In this document: positions 26,152 through 35,339 of the stretch, piece after piece
Numbering within the stretch: the first letter of the stretch is position 1
Layout: every line of letters begins with the position of its first letter
DNA from: Caryophanales bacterium UBA2298
GTDB taxonomy: Bacteria; Bacillota_I; Bacilli_A; Izemoplasmatales; Hujiaoplasmataceae
Reading direction: 5' to 3'
DNA: 64,000 bases
Assembly: GCA_002345425.1 (NCBI GenBank)
Contig: DDWA01000011.1
Coordinates: 17,832 to 81,831, forward strand
Notes under the pieces: model-generated
The model's database searches: none
Told to the model about the DNA's origin: nothing
What the model saw: the letters and a program-made list of their open reading frames with translations, nothing else
Program-made: the position numbers and the translations under genes

Positions 26152-27623
26152 ATGTTAAAATCACAAACCCAAATGAAATTAAGTGAGTATTCTTCACTTT
26201 ATGATATTTTAATACCTGATGATAATGAGTTAAGACAAATAAACGAACTCATCGACTTTGGATTTGTCTATGAAGAACTTAAAGACAAATATAGTTTCAC
26301 AATGGGAAGAGGAGCTATCGATCCAATAGTAATGTTTAAATATTTATTGCTAAAAGCTCTTTATCCAGTGAGTGATAAAGGATTAGTTAAGCGCGCCTTT
26401 ACCGATATGTCTTACAAGTATTTTTTAGGATTAAATCCAGAAGATCCAGTGATTGATTCTACATCATTAACTAAATTTAGAAGACAAAGATTAAAAGATA
26501 CAAATATATTAGATTTACTTATAGGAAAAACAGTAAAAATAGCTATAGAAAAAAGGACTTTTAAATAGTAAAACAATTATTGTTGATTCTACCCACACTA
26601 ACGCAAGATATAATCATAAATCACCACATCAAAGATTGCAGGAATTATCGAATAATTTGCGAAAAGATGTCTATAAAATAGATGAATCGTATAAAAAAAA
26701 TGCCAAAGAAACCAAATAACAGAACTATTGGACTGTTAGATGAAGAAATGTCATATACAAAAAAACTTTGTGATACATTGCGAAGAGATAATCGTTTAAT
26801 GTTTTATAATCACATTAAAGAAGGTGTTGATTATTTGGATGAAATCATAGACGATCACATGTGTGAATTAGAATTATCTAAAGATGAAGACGCTAAAATT
26901 GGCCATAAAAACGCTGACACACATTTCTTTGGATATAAAACTCACATTGCGATGAGCGATGAAAGGATTATCACAGCTGCTACGATTACTTCAGGTGAAA
27001 AACATGATGGAAAAGAATTAAAGAAATTAGTAGATAAATCTAGAAATGCTGGAATGGAAGTTGAAGAGGTTATTGGCGACGGAACTTATTCAGAAAAAGA
27101 TAATATCGAATTAGCGAATGAAGGAGAAAATTTTAAACTATATTCAAGATTAAGTCGTACTGTTTCAGAAGGTAATAAACGTAAAGTTGGTGGATTCTAT
27201 TATAATAAAGACGCTGGTATGTATGTTTGTCCTAAGGGCCATATGGCAATTAGAAAGACAACAGTTGGAAAAAAGAAACACAAAACAGAAGGCAAAACCA
27301 TGGTTGAGACATACCATTTTGATATTGAAAAATGTAAGATTTGTCCTTTAAAAGGAAAATGTTATAAGGAGGGTGCTTCTACTAAAAGTTATTCTGTATC
27401 TATAAAGTCAAATACCCACAGTAAACATTTAGAGTTTCAAGAAACCAAAGACTTTAAATTGAAGGTTAAAAATAGGTATAAAATAGAAGCTAAAAATGCA
27501 GAACTTAAAAATGCCCATGCGTATGGCTATGCCGATTCGCATGGTATTTCAGATATGAATCTCCAAGCTGCTACTACAATTTTCGTGGTAAACATTAAAA
27601 GAATTATGAAATTATTAGATTGA
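26152..27623 (+). pseudogene. IS1182-family transposase with two +1 frameshifts
   Basis: The product is split over three frames. Part 1 (26152-26568) has the N-terminal domain with LIDFGFVYEELKDKY and FRRQRLKDT; part 2 (about 26556-26719) carries IIVDSTHTNARYN with the first catalytic Asp; part 3 (to 27623) carries VIGDGTYSEKDN and AELKNAHAYGYADSHG, the later DDE residues, plus the Cys-rich MYVCPKGH...CKICPLKGKC insert. Both shifts sit in A-runs: GAAAAAAGG near 26547-26555 and an eight-A run near 26693-26700. Removing one A from each restores a continuous reading frame, for example EKGLLNSKTIIVDSTHT. Either real decay, transcriptional slippage or homopolymer sequencing error. Confidence 0.85.
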
Positions 27624-27660
27624 TTCTTTCTGTTTTTTCTTGATTTGACAAAAATCCATA

Positions 27661-27701
27661 AAAAAGAGATAAAAATTCATTGTTGAAATTTATCTCTTTT
27701 T
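27661..27701 (+). terminator. Transposase terminator inside the right IS end
   Basis: AAAAAGAGATAAA (27661-27673) pairs with TTTATCTCTTTTT (27689-27701). Confidence 0.75.
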
Positions 27702-27711
27702 ATATACCTTA

Positions 27712-27726
27712 TTTTTCAGTGACTTC
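27712..27726 (-). repeat. Right terminal inverted repeat of the IS
   Basis: TTTTTCAGTGACTTC, an exact inverted copy of 26001-26015. Confidence 0.9.
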
Positions 27727-27760
27727 ATTACAATCAAGCCTTTTTTTCTTTGTTTAAATA

Positions 27761-29740
27761 TTATTCATTCCAATCGATATTGGCACTGTTTCTTTTAATT
27801 TTGACGCAAGCGTAGTTGCTGGCAATCTTAACTTTGAACTCCAACCTTCTGATGTCACTAGGTATAAATGAATCAGCTGTTAAGAGATATTTGTTATGTC
27901 TTAAACCGGCTAATCCATAAACTAAATATAAATAAATTGCTGCACTTAACCCTAAATCAACATAATCTTGCAAGTGATTCATTTTATTGGCATTATCAGA
28001 GATATTCAGTGGCAAATATGCTTTAAAATATTTATTAGCTTCTTTTTCAAGTTCTTGTGCCGAAGCAACCAAACTTAAAATGAATTGTCCCATCGCATCA
28101 GGATTAGAAAGGTTGCTGTAATAATCATAATTTGCTTTTTTAATCAACTCTTTAAAATCATCAGGATACAAAAAGAATAAATTCAAAACATCAGGATTAA
28201 TCAATTTTTCTTCATTCTTAAAATAATTATCAAAGATTTGAATTAAATGATTAACGTTTGGTTGTTGCAAATATAATTTTCTTCTCGCTTCTCTAATCTC
28301 ATTGATTAAAACATCATATTTTCTCTTCTTTAAAAACTCTTCTACTTCCTTACGCTTATCAACCTTAGCTAAAGCAACTAGGTTAGCTGTTTTCCCAAAA
28401 CAATCTCTGATTAAATAATTCAAAAAAGCATCATTGTCAATCTCAGTAATCAAGTTATCGATTGTGGTAACATTCAAGACTTGGTAGTTTGTTTTCTTTT
28501 TATTGAGTACAATATAATCCATATAAAACTTTGAAATCTCAAGCACCATTTCTAAACCGCCATAATCAAGAATGCTCTTGTCCAAAGTTCGATCAATATA
28601 ATCAACCATATTGATGACAATTAAAGCGTTTATGTATAGATTATTCTTGTAGTCGGTATAAAAAGCTCCTTGCTTATGAAACTTTTTCGCTGACTCTAAC
28701 GCTTCTTCTAGATGATTGATTCTTGACGATAGCATTCTTTTAGCTGATTTATAATCAGTATTAAGATAATATCTAAACATATACAGTTCATTGGTATAAG
28801 CATATTCAATTGGCAGATTGGTTAAACCATACCGAGAAATTAAACTCTTATCGCTAATTGGTCTATTAGCAATCAACTGATATTGGTTAAATTGATTGTA
28901 TCGATCAACCAAATCATTATTAAAAATCTCGACTCTCACATTTTTCCATAATTTTTGCCAATTTAATTTATTATCATCATAAACTTTATCATAGCCATCT
29001 TTTTTAACTCTATTGAGATGCTTCTTTAAATACTCAAGATTCTTTCGGCCATCAGTGCTAACCCCAATATATTTGATAATTTCGTAATCTCGTTCCGGTT
29101 CTGCTCTCAACATATAACTCTCCTGAAATTTAATCACTTGATTGCGGTTTTTATGACGAAAATTACGGTTATGAGCATAAACCATATACAAAGGTTTTTC
29201 GTTAGTTTTAATCTTCGCTTCAACAGAGATAAAATCGTTGTTATCAGCATTAAATTCAATAAAAGAACCTTCAAATATATCAATCGTATCTAAATCAAAA
29301 CCATGAATAATTTCAATATCAATTGCCTTGTTTACATACACTTTATATTTGGAATAGAGAAAAGCTCGGTTCTTTTGATCTAAAAATCTTTCACTATAGA
29401 TTTTGATTTCCACATCGCCAACTTTATAAAGCGTTGTTCGTGAAAAAATCCCAAAATCTAAGTCAATGCTTTGTTCATGAGCAACAGGCAAGATATTGTT
29501 TGGATGTAAGGTAACGCCATTAGCGATAACTTGAGTGTATAAAGGGTTAAATACACTGATATATCGCTTACCAAAACGATCAGTTTTTATTACATCATCA
29601 ACTTTTAAATGCGCCCCGTCAACTTGTTTTAATTCGTCCATAACTCCAGTAACACCAAGATATCCGTTAGCTATCACATATTTATTGTTTAAACCCTCAA
29701 GTTGGTCAACGACATAACCATTAGTTTTAATAATTGACAT
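27761..29740 (-). CDS. Degenerate glycoside hydrolase family 65-like protein
   Basis: 659 residues against about 750 for maltose or kojibiose phosphorylases. Family landmarks remain: NKYVIANGYLGVTG near the start, the beta-sandwich with HNRNFRHKNRNQVIKF, GLTNLPIEYAYTNELYMF where GH65 has GH.FWDTEIFM, and a late VYGLAGLRHNKYLL. The general-acid motif GPDEY is TTIDNL, so the catalytic Glu is Asn429; the KQADV and HxSSLS phosphate-site motifs are also lost. The frame is intact, so it is a retained pseudoenzyme, or an enzyme of altered function, rather than debris. A ribosome site AAAGGGGTG precedes ATG. It probably headed an operon with the isomerase now broken by the IS. Confidence 0.8.
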   Translation of the reverse strand: MSIIKTNGYVVDQLEGLNNKYVIANGYLGVTGVMDELKQVDGAHLKVDDVIKTDRFGKRYISVFNPLYTQVIANGVTLHPNNILPVAHEQSIDLDFGIFSRTTLYKVGDVEIKIYSERFLDQKNRAFLYSKYKVYVNKAIDIEIIHGFDLDTIDIFEGSFIEFNADNNDFISVEAKIKTNEKPLYMVYAHNRNFRHKNRNQVIKFQESYMLRAEPERDYEIIKYIGVSTDGRKNLEYLKKHLNRVKKDGYDKVYDDNKLNWQKLWKNVRVEIFNNDLVDRYNQFNQYQLIANRPISDKSLISRYGLTNLPIEYAYTNELYMFRYYLNTDYKSAKRMLSSRINHLEEALESAKKFHKQGAFYTDYKNNLYINALIVINMVDYIDRTLDKSILDYGGLEMVLEISKFYMDYIVLNKKKTNYQVLNVTTIDNLITEIDNDAFLNYLIRDCFGKTANLVALAKVDKRKEVEEFLKKRKYDVLINEIREARRKLYLQQPNVNHLIQIFDNYFKNEEKLINPDVLNLFFLYPDDFKELIKKANYDYYSNLSNPDAMGQFILSLVASAQELEKEANKYFKAYLPLNISDNANKMNHLQDYVDLGLSAAIYLYLVYGLAGLRHNKYLLTADSFIPSDIRRLEFKVKIASNYACVKIKRNSANIDWNE

Positions 29741-29789
29741 AGATACACCCCTTTAAAAAAGACAATTTAATTATAACTGAATTTTTAGA

Positions 29790-29813
29790 TTTTCATGTAA
29801 AAAATCATGAAAA
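29790..29813. promoter_or_regulatory. Inverted repeat upstream of the GH65-like gene (possible operator)
   Basis: TTTTCATG (29790-29797) and CATGAAAA (29806-29813), eight bases apart, lie just upstream of the putative -10 of the GH65-like gene. No regulator gene is adjacent. Confidence 0.4.
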
Positions 29814-29909
29814 AATAATTAAAATATAGCTTTTAGATAATTTTATTTGCAAATACATCAAAATCATTATAAAAATGCCTAGATAAGTGAAAATAAAAAA
29901 TTTTATTTG

Positions 29910-29938
29910 TTGCTTTTTTATCACTAATTTGTTAAAAT
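29910..29938 (+). promoter_or_regulatory. rpsT promoter
   Basis: TTGCTT (29910-29915), 17 bases, TAAAAT (29933-29938), about 30 bases before ATG. Confidence 0.65.
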
Positions 29939-29968
29939 ATTAACGCGATTACTAATGGAGGTGAAATA

Positions 29969-30229
29969 ATGGCTAATAACAAACAACAAATGAAACGTAA
30001 TATCCAAAATGAAAAAAGACGTTTAGCAAATGCTTCTTTTAAGTCTTCTTTAAAAACAGCACTTAAAAATGTTGAGACTGAAGTAAAGAATAATGACAAA
30101 GAAAAAGCTGTTGAAGCGTTGAGCTACGCTTACAAAAAACTTGATAAAAGCGTTGCTAAAGGCATTCATCATAAAAATTATGCTAATAGACAAAAGTCTC
30201 GTTTATCAGATAAAGTTAATGCTCTGTAA
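29969..30229 (+). CDS. rpsT: 30S ribosomal protein S20
   Basis: 86 residues, highly basic, with the family start NKQQMKRNIQNEKRRLANAS and end GIHHKNYANRQKSRLS. It binds 16S rRNA early in 30S assembly. GGAGGTG lies seven bases before ATG. It is convergent with holA, the arrangement conserved in Bacillus, and ends in its own terminator. Confidence 0.97.
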   Translation: MANNKQQMKRNIQNEKRRLANASFKSSLKTALKNVETEVKNNDKEKAVEALSYAYKKLDKSVAKGIHHKNYANRQKSRLSDKVNAL

Positions 30230-30230
30230 G

Positions 30231-30255
30231 AAAAAAGCCGAAGGGCTTTTTTTTA
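30231..30255 (+). terminator. rpsT terminator
   Basis: AAAAAAGCC (30231-30239) pairs with GGCTTTTTT, GAAG loop, then a T-run; it touches the holA stop on the other strand. Confidence 0.88.
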
Positions 30256-31218
30256 TTTTCCACCAAGAAAATATAGTTCCGGTCCTAAATCCTTATCGAT
30301 TCTACCTGATTTGATTTGATAGTCCAATTCTTCCAAATTTTTGATGTTTTCATAAAGGACATCATCACTTGTATCTTGAGCGTTCTTCATCATATAATAA
30401 ACTCTTCCGCTCGAATAGCCAAAAAATTTTTCGATATCAGCTTTACTATATTTAATATTCATCAAAGCTTTTGTATATAAAATCTCTAAGAATTTACTGC
30501 CGACAACCGCCAATATTTGCGTTGTTTTAACACTATGGTCAATTAAATCATAGTAAACCTTAAATACTTTTTCACGATTATTTTCCAGCAGAGCATTAAC
30601 CAAATCAAAGATATTATCTTCAATTTCTCTGCTCACAACTTCAAAGACGATATCAGCGTTAATTTCTCCTAAATTATAAGCATAGTAAATTAACTTCTGT
30701 AACTCGTTATTGAGATTATCCATATTGGTATTAGCGCGATTTATAAACTGAGTCAAAGCGAAAGGTTGAATTTTTAAATTATGCTTAGCTATTTCTTTTT
30801 TGACATACTCATAAACATCAAAATTTTTATCGTTTATTACAAACTTTTTAACGATGATATTCTTTGTTAAATACTTAGCTAATTTTCCTTTAAAATCAAG
30901 ATTATCGGAAGGAACTTGAATTACTAGAACAGTTTGTTCTAATTTCATTTCACAAAAGTTAATAAGTTTATCCGCTTCTACATCACTAATGGACTGATTT
31001 GTAGTCAAAAATTGAGCATTTTTAATAACTACGCCCTTTCTATCAGACAAAAAAGGTAAAGTCATAGCATTGGTAACGGCATTATCCAATCCCTCATCTT
31101 CACCATCATATACTTCAACCATCGATAAATCGATTTCGTTTTCTTGAAAAACCAAATCGGTTTCTTTTTTTATCATAAAATGGTCTTCACCATAAAAAAG
31201 GTAACAATTTCTATTCAT
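30253..31218 (-). CDS. holA: DNA polymerase III subunit delta
   Basis: 321 residues, the expected length. The N-terminal segment NCYLFYGEDHFMIKKE matches the delta start, with an AAA+-like fold lacking a Walker A, and the C-terminal helical domain ends SGRIDKDLGPELYF. It opens the beta clamp within the clamp loader. The ATG at 31218 has GGAAGG ten bases upstream; an in-frame TTG immediately before it is an alternative. Location next to comEC and rpsT is the Bacillus order (yqeN). Confidence 0.92.
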   Translation of the reverse strand: MNRNCYLFYGEDHFMIKKETDLVFQENEIDLSMVEVYDGEDEGLDNAVTNAMTLPFLSDRKGVVIKNAQFLTTNQSISDVEADKLINFCEMKLEQTVLVIQVPSDNLDFKGKLAKYLTKNIIVKKFVINDKNFDVYEYVKKEIAKHNLKIQPFALTQFINRANTNMDNLNNELQKLIYYAYNLGEINADIVFEVVSREIEDNIFDLVNALLENNREKVFKVYYDLIDHSVKTTQILAVVGSKFLEILYTKALMNIKYSKADIEKFFGYSSGRVYYMMKNAQDTSDDVLYENIKNLEELDYQIKSGRIDKDLGPELYFLGGK

Positions 31219-31273
31219 CAATCTTTTACCTTCCAATTCATTTGCTAAAATATCTTATCTAATACATTATATC

Positions 31274-31311
31274 AAAAAATTAAGAATTTGTGCACAAACC
31301 CTTAATTTTTT
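31274..31311 (-). terminator. Terminator between comEC and holA
   Basis: A 38-base near-perfect palindrome: AAAAAATTAAG and CTTAATTTTTT arms plus an inner TTTGTGCACAAA, joined through two G-T pairs. It includes the comEC stop codon. It implies holA has its own promoter. Confidence 0.75.
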
Positions 31312-33425
31312 ATTGTGTATTTCGGTCTTTTTTCTAAAAGATAAGTCTCAATTACACATCTATCAATATATGGAAAGTAATAGAATGTTATTGTTCCTTC
31401 GATATCAGTTCGCAAAACTTCAATGTTTCTACTAGAAAAACGTTTTAAAACTTCTTCATCAGGATGCTTATAATTATTTTTCCCAACCGAAATCAAAGCG
31501 TATTCAGGTGTCAGAAAATCAAGAAACTCTTCGGTTGAAGAGGTGATTGATCCATGATGCGCTACTTTCAATACATCAATATCAATAGTGTAATTTTTTA
31601 ATATTTCTTGTTCAACTTCGATTTCAATATCTCCTGTAAACAACCAATTATCATTACCAATTTTTCCATATAAAACCAAAGAGTTATTATTTTCATTTTC
31701 ACTATTTGAGTTATTTAAGTTTTGCAAGACAATATCTTCACATTTAATTGAATCATCTTTCTTAAAAACAATTTGGTTTTTATAATTTACTTCCTTGTTA
31801 TATTGATTAACAATTAATTTCTTTACCACTATATTTTTTAAAATATCATTTGCTTCACCAAAATGATCGCTATGACCGTGAGTTAGAATCAAGATATCGA
31901 TTTCTTTAATATTTTCATTTAAAAAGTAATTCAATACTCCATCATAATCATCCACATAACCGGTATCGATTAAAATATCGCATTTGTTGCTATGAAGATG
32001 GATTGCATCACCCTGATTAACGTCTAAAATCCTCACATAGGTGAAGTAATTATAGTTCTGACTATAAATACTCAACGCCAGAACAAAAACAGCGCTAAAA
32101 GCGAATATTCGCTTTTTACTGCTCTTGTAGTTGATGAATAGTCCCAGTAAAGAAAGCCAATATAAAACTTTTAAGATTTCATTTTCGAAACTAAATTCAA
32201 GATAATAATTTACCTCATAAGAAAAATTAACAAGCAATTCAAAAAGATTAATTATTGATTGATATAATTTAGTTAATTCAGGAAAAAACAAAACAATAAA
32301 TGAAAGTGGCAAAAATAAAAAACTGACAAAATAAACAAATACAACATTGTAAAATATATTCATAAGTCCATATGATCCATTAAGATTGATAATTATTGGT
32401 AAACTAACTAAATTAGCTAAAATCCCAATTTTTAATACTTGAACTACCTTTTCTTTATCCATCCAAATAAATTTACCCATAATAATCGAAAAGCTTACCA
32501 AGAAAGACAAGACAAAACCAACATTAAAAAGCAAATATGGATTATATATTAAAAAACCAACCATAATGAAACTAAGATAATCGGTCTTAGTAAAATCACG
32601 ACTCTTCTTTAAAAACAAAGTCGCAGTTAAAAGTGAAGCCCTAACAATTGAAACTGAAAAAGCAGTTAGAATATTATAAAGAACTAAAAACCCACCAATG
32701 ATTAAGTGGTGAGTCTTTTTTCTTAAATAGAACTTATCCAAGACAAAGTTAATAAACCCGATGATTAAACCAAGATGCATACCAGAAATTGCGAAGAGAT
32801 GACTAATACCGATTACTCTAGTTTTATCCATAATCATTTGGTCTAAATCGTCGTTATCCCCTAAGATAAACAATTTCAAATACGTAGCCGTTGATTCATC
32901 ATAGCGGCCATTTATTATTGTTTTTACATACTCTGGAATTATTCTCCAAGTGAATTGTTGGTTAATAATGCTGATATCTTCTACTTTTATCATATCTTTA
33001 ACATTAATGCTTTTTAAATAAGTAAAATAATCAAAATTATTAGGCAAATTTTTAACATCAATATCAATTGGTTCTCCCTTAAATCTTACAACCATACCGA
33101 CTTGATAAATATCAGTATTTTTTAGATACAAATGATAGAGATATTTATTTTTCACTGTGATTCGCTTTTCTTCAACTTTAATAATTTGACCTTCATTTTC
33201 AATATCAACAGTTTCAGTAAGAGAAAACCTGACAAATAAAATAGTCATGATGATAAAGGCATAAATCAAAAGATTTTTACTGTTGTAAAATAATAGAATC
33301 AATTCTGCAATTAAAAGAATAATTGCTAAATAAGAAGTCTTAGATAAACAAAATAAAATAGAAACAATTGCTAGATGGATAAATTTTGAACTATCATACT
33401 GTAATATAGTCTTTAATCTGCTCAT
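31302..33425 (-). CDS. comEC: ComEC/Rec2 DNA-uptake channel protein
   Basis: 707 residues. The N-terminal part has two to three membrane helices and an OB-like DUF4131 region; the central competence domain contains GISHLFAISGMHLGLIIG and many helices; the C-terminal metallo-beta-lactamase domain has LTHGHSDHFGEA, FTGDIE and VAHHGS with all metal ligands. It moves single-stranded DNA across the membrane, and the MBL domain may degrade the other strand. The ATG at 33425 gives a 32-base overlap with comEA; longer starts would overlap further without a ribosome site. No comEB or comG genes are in view. Confidence 0.93.
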   Translation of the reverse strand: MSRLKTILQYDSSKFIHLAIVSILFCLSKTSYLAIILLIAELILLFYNSKNLLIYAFIIMTILFVRFSLTETVDIENEGQIIKVEEKRITVKNKYLYHLYLKNTDIYQVGMVVRFKGEPIDIDVKNLPNNFDYFTYLKSINVKDMIKVEDISIINQQFTWRIIPEYVKTIINGRYDESTATYLKLFILGDNDDLDQMIMDKTRVIGISHLFAISGMHLGLIIGFINFVLDKFYLRKKTHHLIIGGFLVLYNILTAFSVSIVRASLLTATLFLKKSRDFTKTDYLSFIMVGFLIYNPYLLFNVGFVLSFLVSFSIIMGKFIWMDKEKVVQVLKIGILANLVSLPIIINLNGSYGLMNIFYNVVFVYFVSFLFLPLSFIVLFFPELTKLYQSIINLFELLVNFSYEVNYYLEFSFENEILKVLYWLSLLGLFINYKSSKKRIFAFSAVFVLALSIYSQNYNYFTYVRILDVNQGDAIHLHSNKCDILIDTGYVDDYDGVLNYFLNENIKEIDILILTHGHSDHFGEANDILKNIVVKKLIVNQYNKEVNYKNQIVFKKDDSIKCEDIVLQNLNNSNSENENNNSLVLYGKIGNDNWLFTGDIEIEVEQEILKNYTIDIDVLKVAHHGSITSSTEEFLDFLTPEYALISVGKNNYKHPDEEVLKRFSSRNIEVLRTDIEGTITFYYFPYIDRCVIETYLLEKRPKYTIKN

Positions 33426-34563
33426 AAATAGAGTCTTTGATTCCTGATACCAACATAATATCTTCAATCGATGTAAAGTATCCGTACTCAATCCGGTAAT
33501 CTATTATTCTTTGACCTAAAATCTCACCTATACCTTTTAATGTTTGTAGTTCTTCTAAACTAGCAGTATTGATATTAACCAAATCATTTTGATTATCAAT
33601 CGGTAGATAATCGTCTGTTTGATATCCGGGGATATTAACGATGCTGCCCATAACTAAAATTTGTTCATAATCAATCAGTGAAGGATTAGCTTCAGGGGTT
33701 AATCCCCCTGCTAAATTGATTAATTCGATAATTGAAATATCTTGATCGACATAATAAACATCTGGATTTAATACTGCTCCTTTGATGGAAACATAAATTT
33801 TAGGAACAATTACAATCTCAGGAATTACAATGACGTTTCCATTGGATATTTTTTGATTTAAATTAATCATCGTCATATCAGCTGTTTCAGTAATTCCACC
33901 AGCTTCAATAATCAAATCGCTGAGTAATGAATCAATCTCAAGTTCATAGTAACCAGGATTAATAACTGCACCACCGATATAAGCATACATCGATTCTTCA
34001 TCTGGTAAAGATGGAATGATAATCATCATACCGTCATGTACCAAATCAGATCTGTTTAAATTGCTAATATCTGCTTTCACAGTCAATCCACCAGCTAGTT
34101 CAATAACATCTAGAATCCTTGAACCTTCTTCAACTAAATAAACTCCGGGATTTATAACTTCACCTTTTAAATCAACATAAACTTTTGTTTTTTCTGTCAT
34201 GGTTGTTGATGTAACTGGTGGTTTAAACTCTTCCTTAAAAACTTTTGGTATGATATAAAGAGAATTTTTGACAACTAATTGCGCTTGATTAATTCCCGAC
34301 ATATCGGCGTTTTCCGTTAAACCTCCTGCTTTATCAATCAATTGTTTTAAAATCTCATCTTCACCAATTTTATAGACTCCGGGAAACCTTACCTCACCTT
34401 TAATCTCCGCATAATAAATATTAATCTCATCTTCAAAAGTCTCAGTATTTTCAATGGCATATGCTTGATACAAAAACGGCTCTTCTTTTTCTTGCGGTTG
34501 ATTAAAAAAGTAAAAACCAATTAATCCAATTAGGATAATTCCATATCCAATATATTTTTTCAT
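33394..34563 (-). CDS. comEA: ComEA-like DNA-binding protein with four SLBB repeats
   Basis: 389 residues, about twice the usual ComEA. After one membrane anchor (residues 5-21) come four SLBB-type repeats (about 48-105, 126-182, 189-245, 252-308), each with a GxVxxPGVY start and an AGGLTxxAD centre. The C-terminus is the ComEA helix-hairpin-helix domain: VNINTASLEELQTLKGIGE and YFTSIEDIMLVSGI. It would hold incoming DNA outside the membrane and pass it to ComEC. Most ComEA proteins have one SLBB. The comEC start overlaps its 3' end. GAGGTG is six bases before ATG, and its stop is TGA. Confidence 0.9.
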   Translation of the reverse strand: MKKYIGYGIILIGLIGFYFFNQPQEKEEPFLYQAYAIENTETFEDEINIYYAEIKGEVRFPGVYKIGEDEILKQLIDKAGGLTENADMSGINQAQLVVKNSLYIIPKVFKEEFKPPVTSTTMTEKTKVYVDLKGEVINPGVYLVEEGSRILDVIELAGGLTVKADISNLNRSDLVHDGMMIIIPSLPDEESMYAYIGGAVINPGYYELEIDSLLSDLIIEAGGITETADMTMINLNQKISNGNVIVIPEIVIVPKIYVSIKGAVLNPDVYYVDQDISIIELINLAGGLTPEANPSLIDYEQILVMGSIVNIPGYQTDDYLPIDNQNDLVNINTASLEELQTLKGIGEILGQRIIDYRIEYGYFTSIEDIMLVSGIKDSIYEQIKDYITV

Positions 34564-34621
34564 CTCTTATCACCTCTGCTAAAATAATACTTTTAAGAAG
34601 TGATTTTTCTTTTTAAAAAAT

Positions 34622-34653
34622 TAAAAAAAGAACAGATTTTATTCTGGTCTTTC
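34622..34653 (-). terminator. Probable weak terminator between yqeM and comEA
   Basis: An imperfect AGACCAGA/TCTGTTCT stem followed by seven T's on the minus strand, just inside the 3' end of yqeM. Confidence 0.5.
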
Positions 34654-35328
34654 TTGTTTATGGACTACATAAATTGTTCGTTCCGGCAAAGCCTTAACTT
34701 CAATGATAGTGAAACCTACTTTCGCTAGAATCTCTTCATAGGCTTTTGTTTCATGAGTTTGCTCATAAATCTTAACTTCTTCACGATCATCATCTTCAAC
34801 TTTAACTGTGATAGTATGAACAATGCTATGCTCTTTATCGCCTTTATGACTTTCCCAGTGAAAATGCATTTCATCGTCATCTTCAACATAGCCATCGAAA
34901 GCATCGATGAATTCAACTGATAAAACATCGAAGATAAAAACACCGTTGTCACTGATGCTGTTATAAATATTGGTAAATCCAAACTCAACATCTTCTAAAT
35001 CTGATAAATGATTAATCACATCCATTGAAGCGATTACAATATCAAATTGAAAATCAATCGGATCCAACATATCGTAAATCGCAATCTCAATATCAACATC
35101 TTCTTCTTTAGCACGATAATCAACAATATTCAACATTTCTTCAGAAAGATCGGTAGCGACGACATCATAACCTCTTTTAGCAAATTCAATCGCTAGGTTT
35201 CCTGTCCCGCAACCAATATCCAAAAGCGTCCCTAACGAAGAATACTTAGTTACTAAATCCAGATATTCTTGATAGACAACTTCGTCGATAAAAGAATCGT
35301 AAAATGTTGCCAATAAATCGTATTCCAT
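34639..35328 (-). CDS. yqeM: SAM-dependent methyltransferase YqeM
   Basis: 229 residues. LLDIGCGTGNLAIEFAKRG is motif I, VVATDLS motif II and DIVIASMDVINHL motif IV of class I methyltransferases. Its position between rsfS and comEA is the conserved place of yqeM in Bacillus. Substrate unknown. The ATG at 35328 follows AGGGTG by six bases; an upstream GTG at 35337 is possible. It lies 11 bases after the rsfS stop, in one transcription unit with the yqe genes. Confidence 0.88.
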   Translation of the reverse strand: MEYDLLATFYDSFIDEVVYQEYLDLVTKYSSLGTLLDIGCGTGNLAIEFAKRGYDVVATDLSEEMLNIVDYRAKEEDVDIEIAIYDMLDPIDFQFDIVIASMDVINHLSDLEDVEFGFTNIYNSISDNGVFIFDVLSVEFIDAFDGYVEDDDEMHFHWESHKGDKEHSIVHTITVKVEDDDREEVKIYEQTHETKAYEEILAKVGFTIIEVKALPERTIYVVHKQERPE

Positions 35329-35339
35329 TTCGTACACCC

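Larger units (their letters stand above)
26001..27726 (+). mobile_element. IS1182-type insertion sequence
   Basis: The element is bounded by perfect 15-base inverted repeats, GAAGTCACTGAAAAA at 26001-26015 and its complement at 27712-27726. It holds one transposase gene broken by two frameshifts. Each end has a hairpin just inside the repeat (26011-26040 and 27661-27701), which would block transcription across the boundaries. I see no convincing target duplication: the outside bases (AAATA and ATTAC) differ. The insertion interrupts the TIM-barrel isomerase gene and is associated with a deletion. Confidence 0.88.

Noticed and set aside
26001..27726. Target site duplication flanking the IS
   Set aside because: The bases just outside the inverted repeats (AAATA and ATTAC) do not match, in line with a later deletion or an element that makes none.
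33426..33491. Longer comEC start 66 bases upstream
   Set aside because: It would lengthen the comEA overlap to 98 bases and lacks a ribosome site; the added residues come from the conserved comEA HhH region read in another frame.
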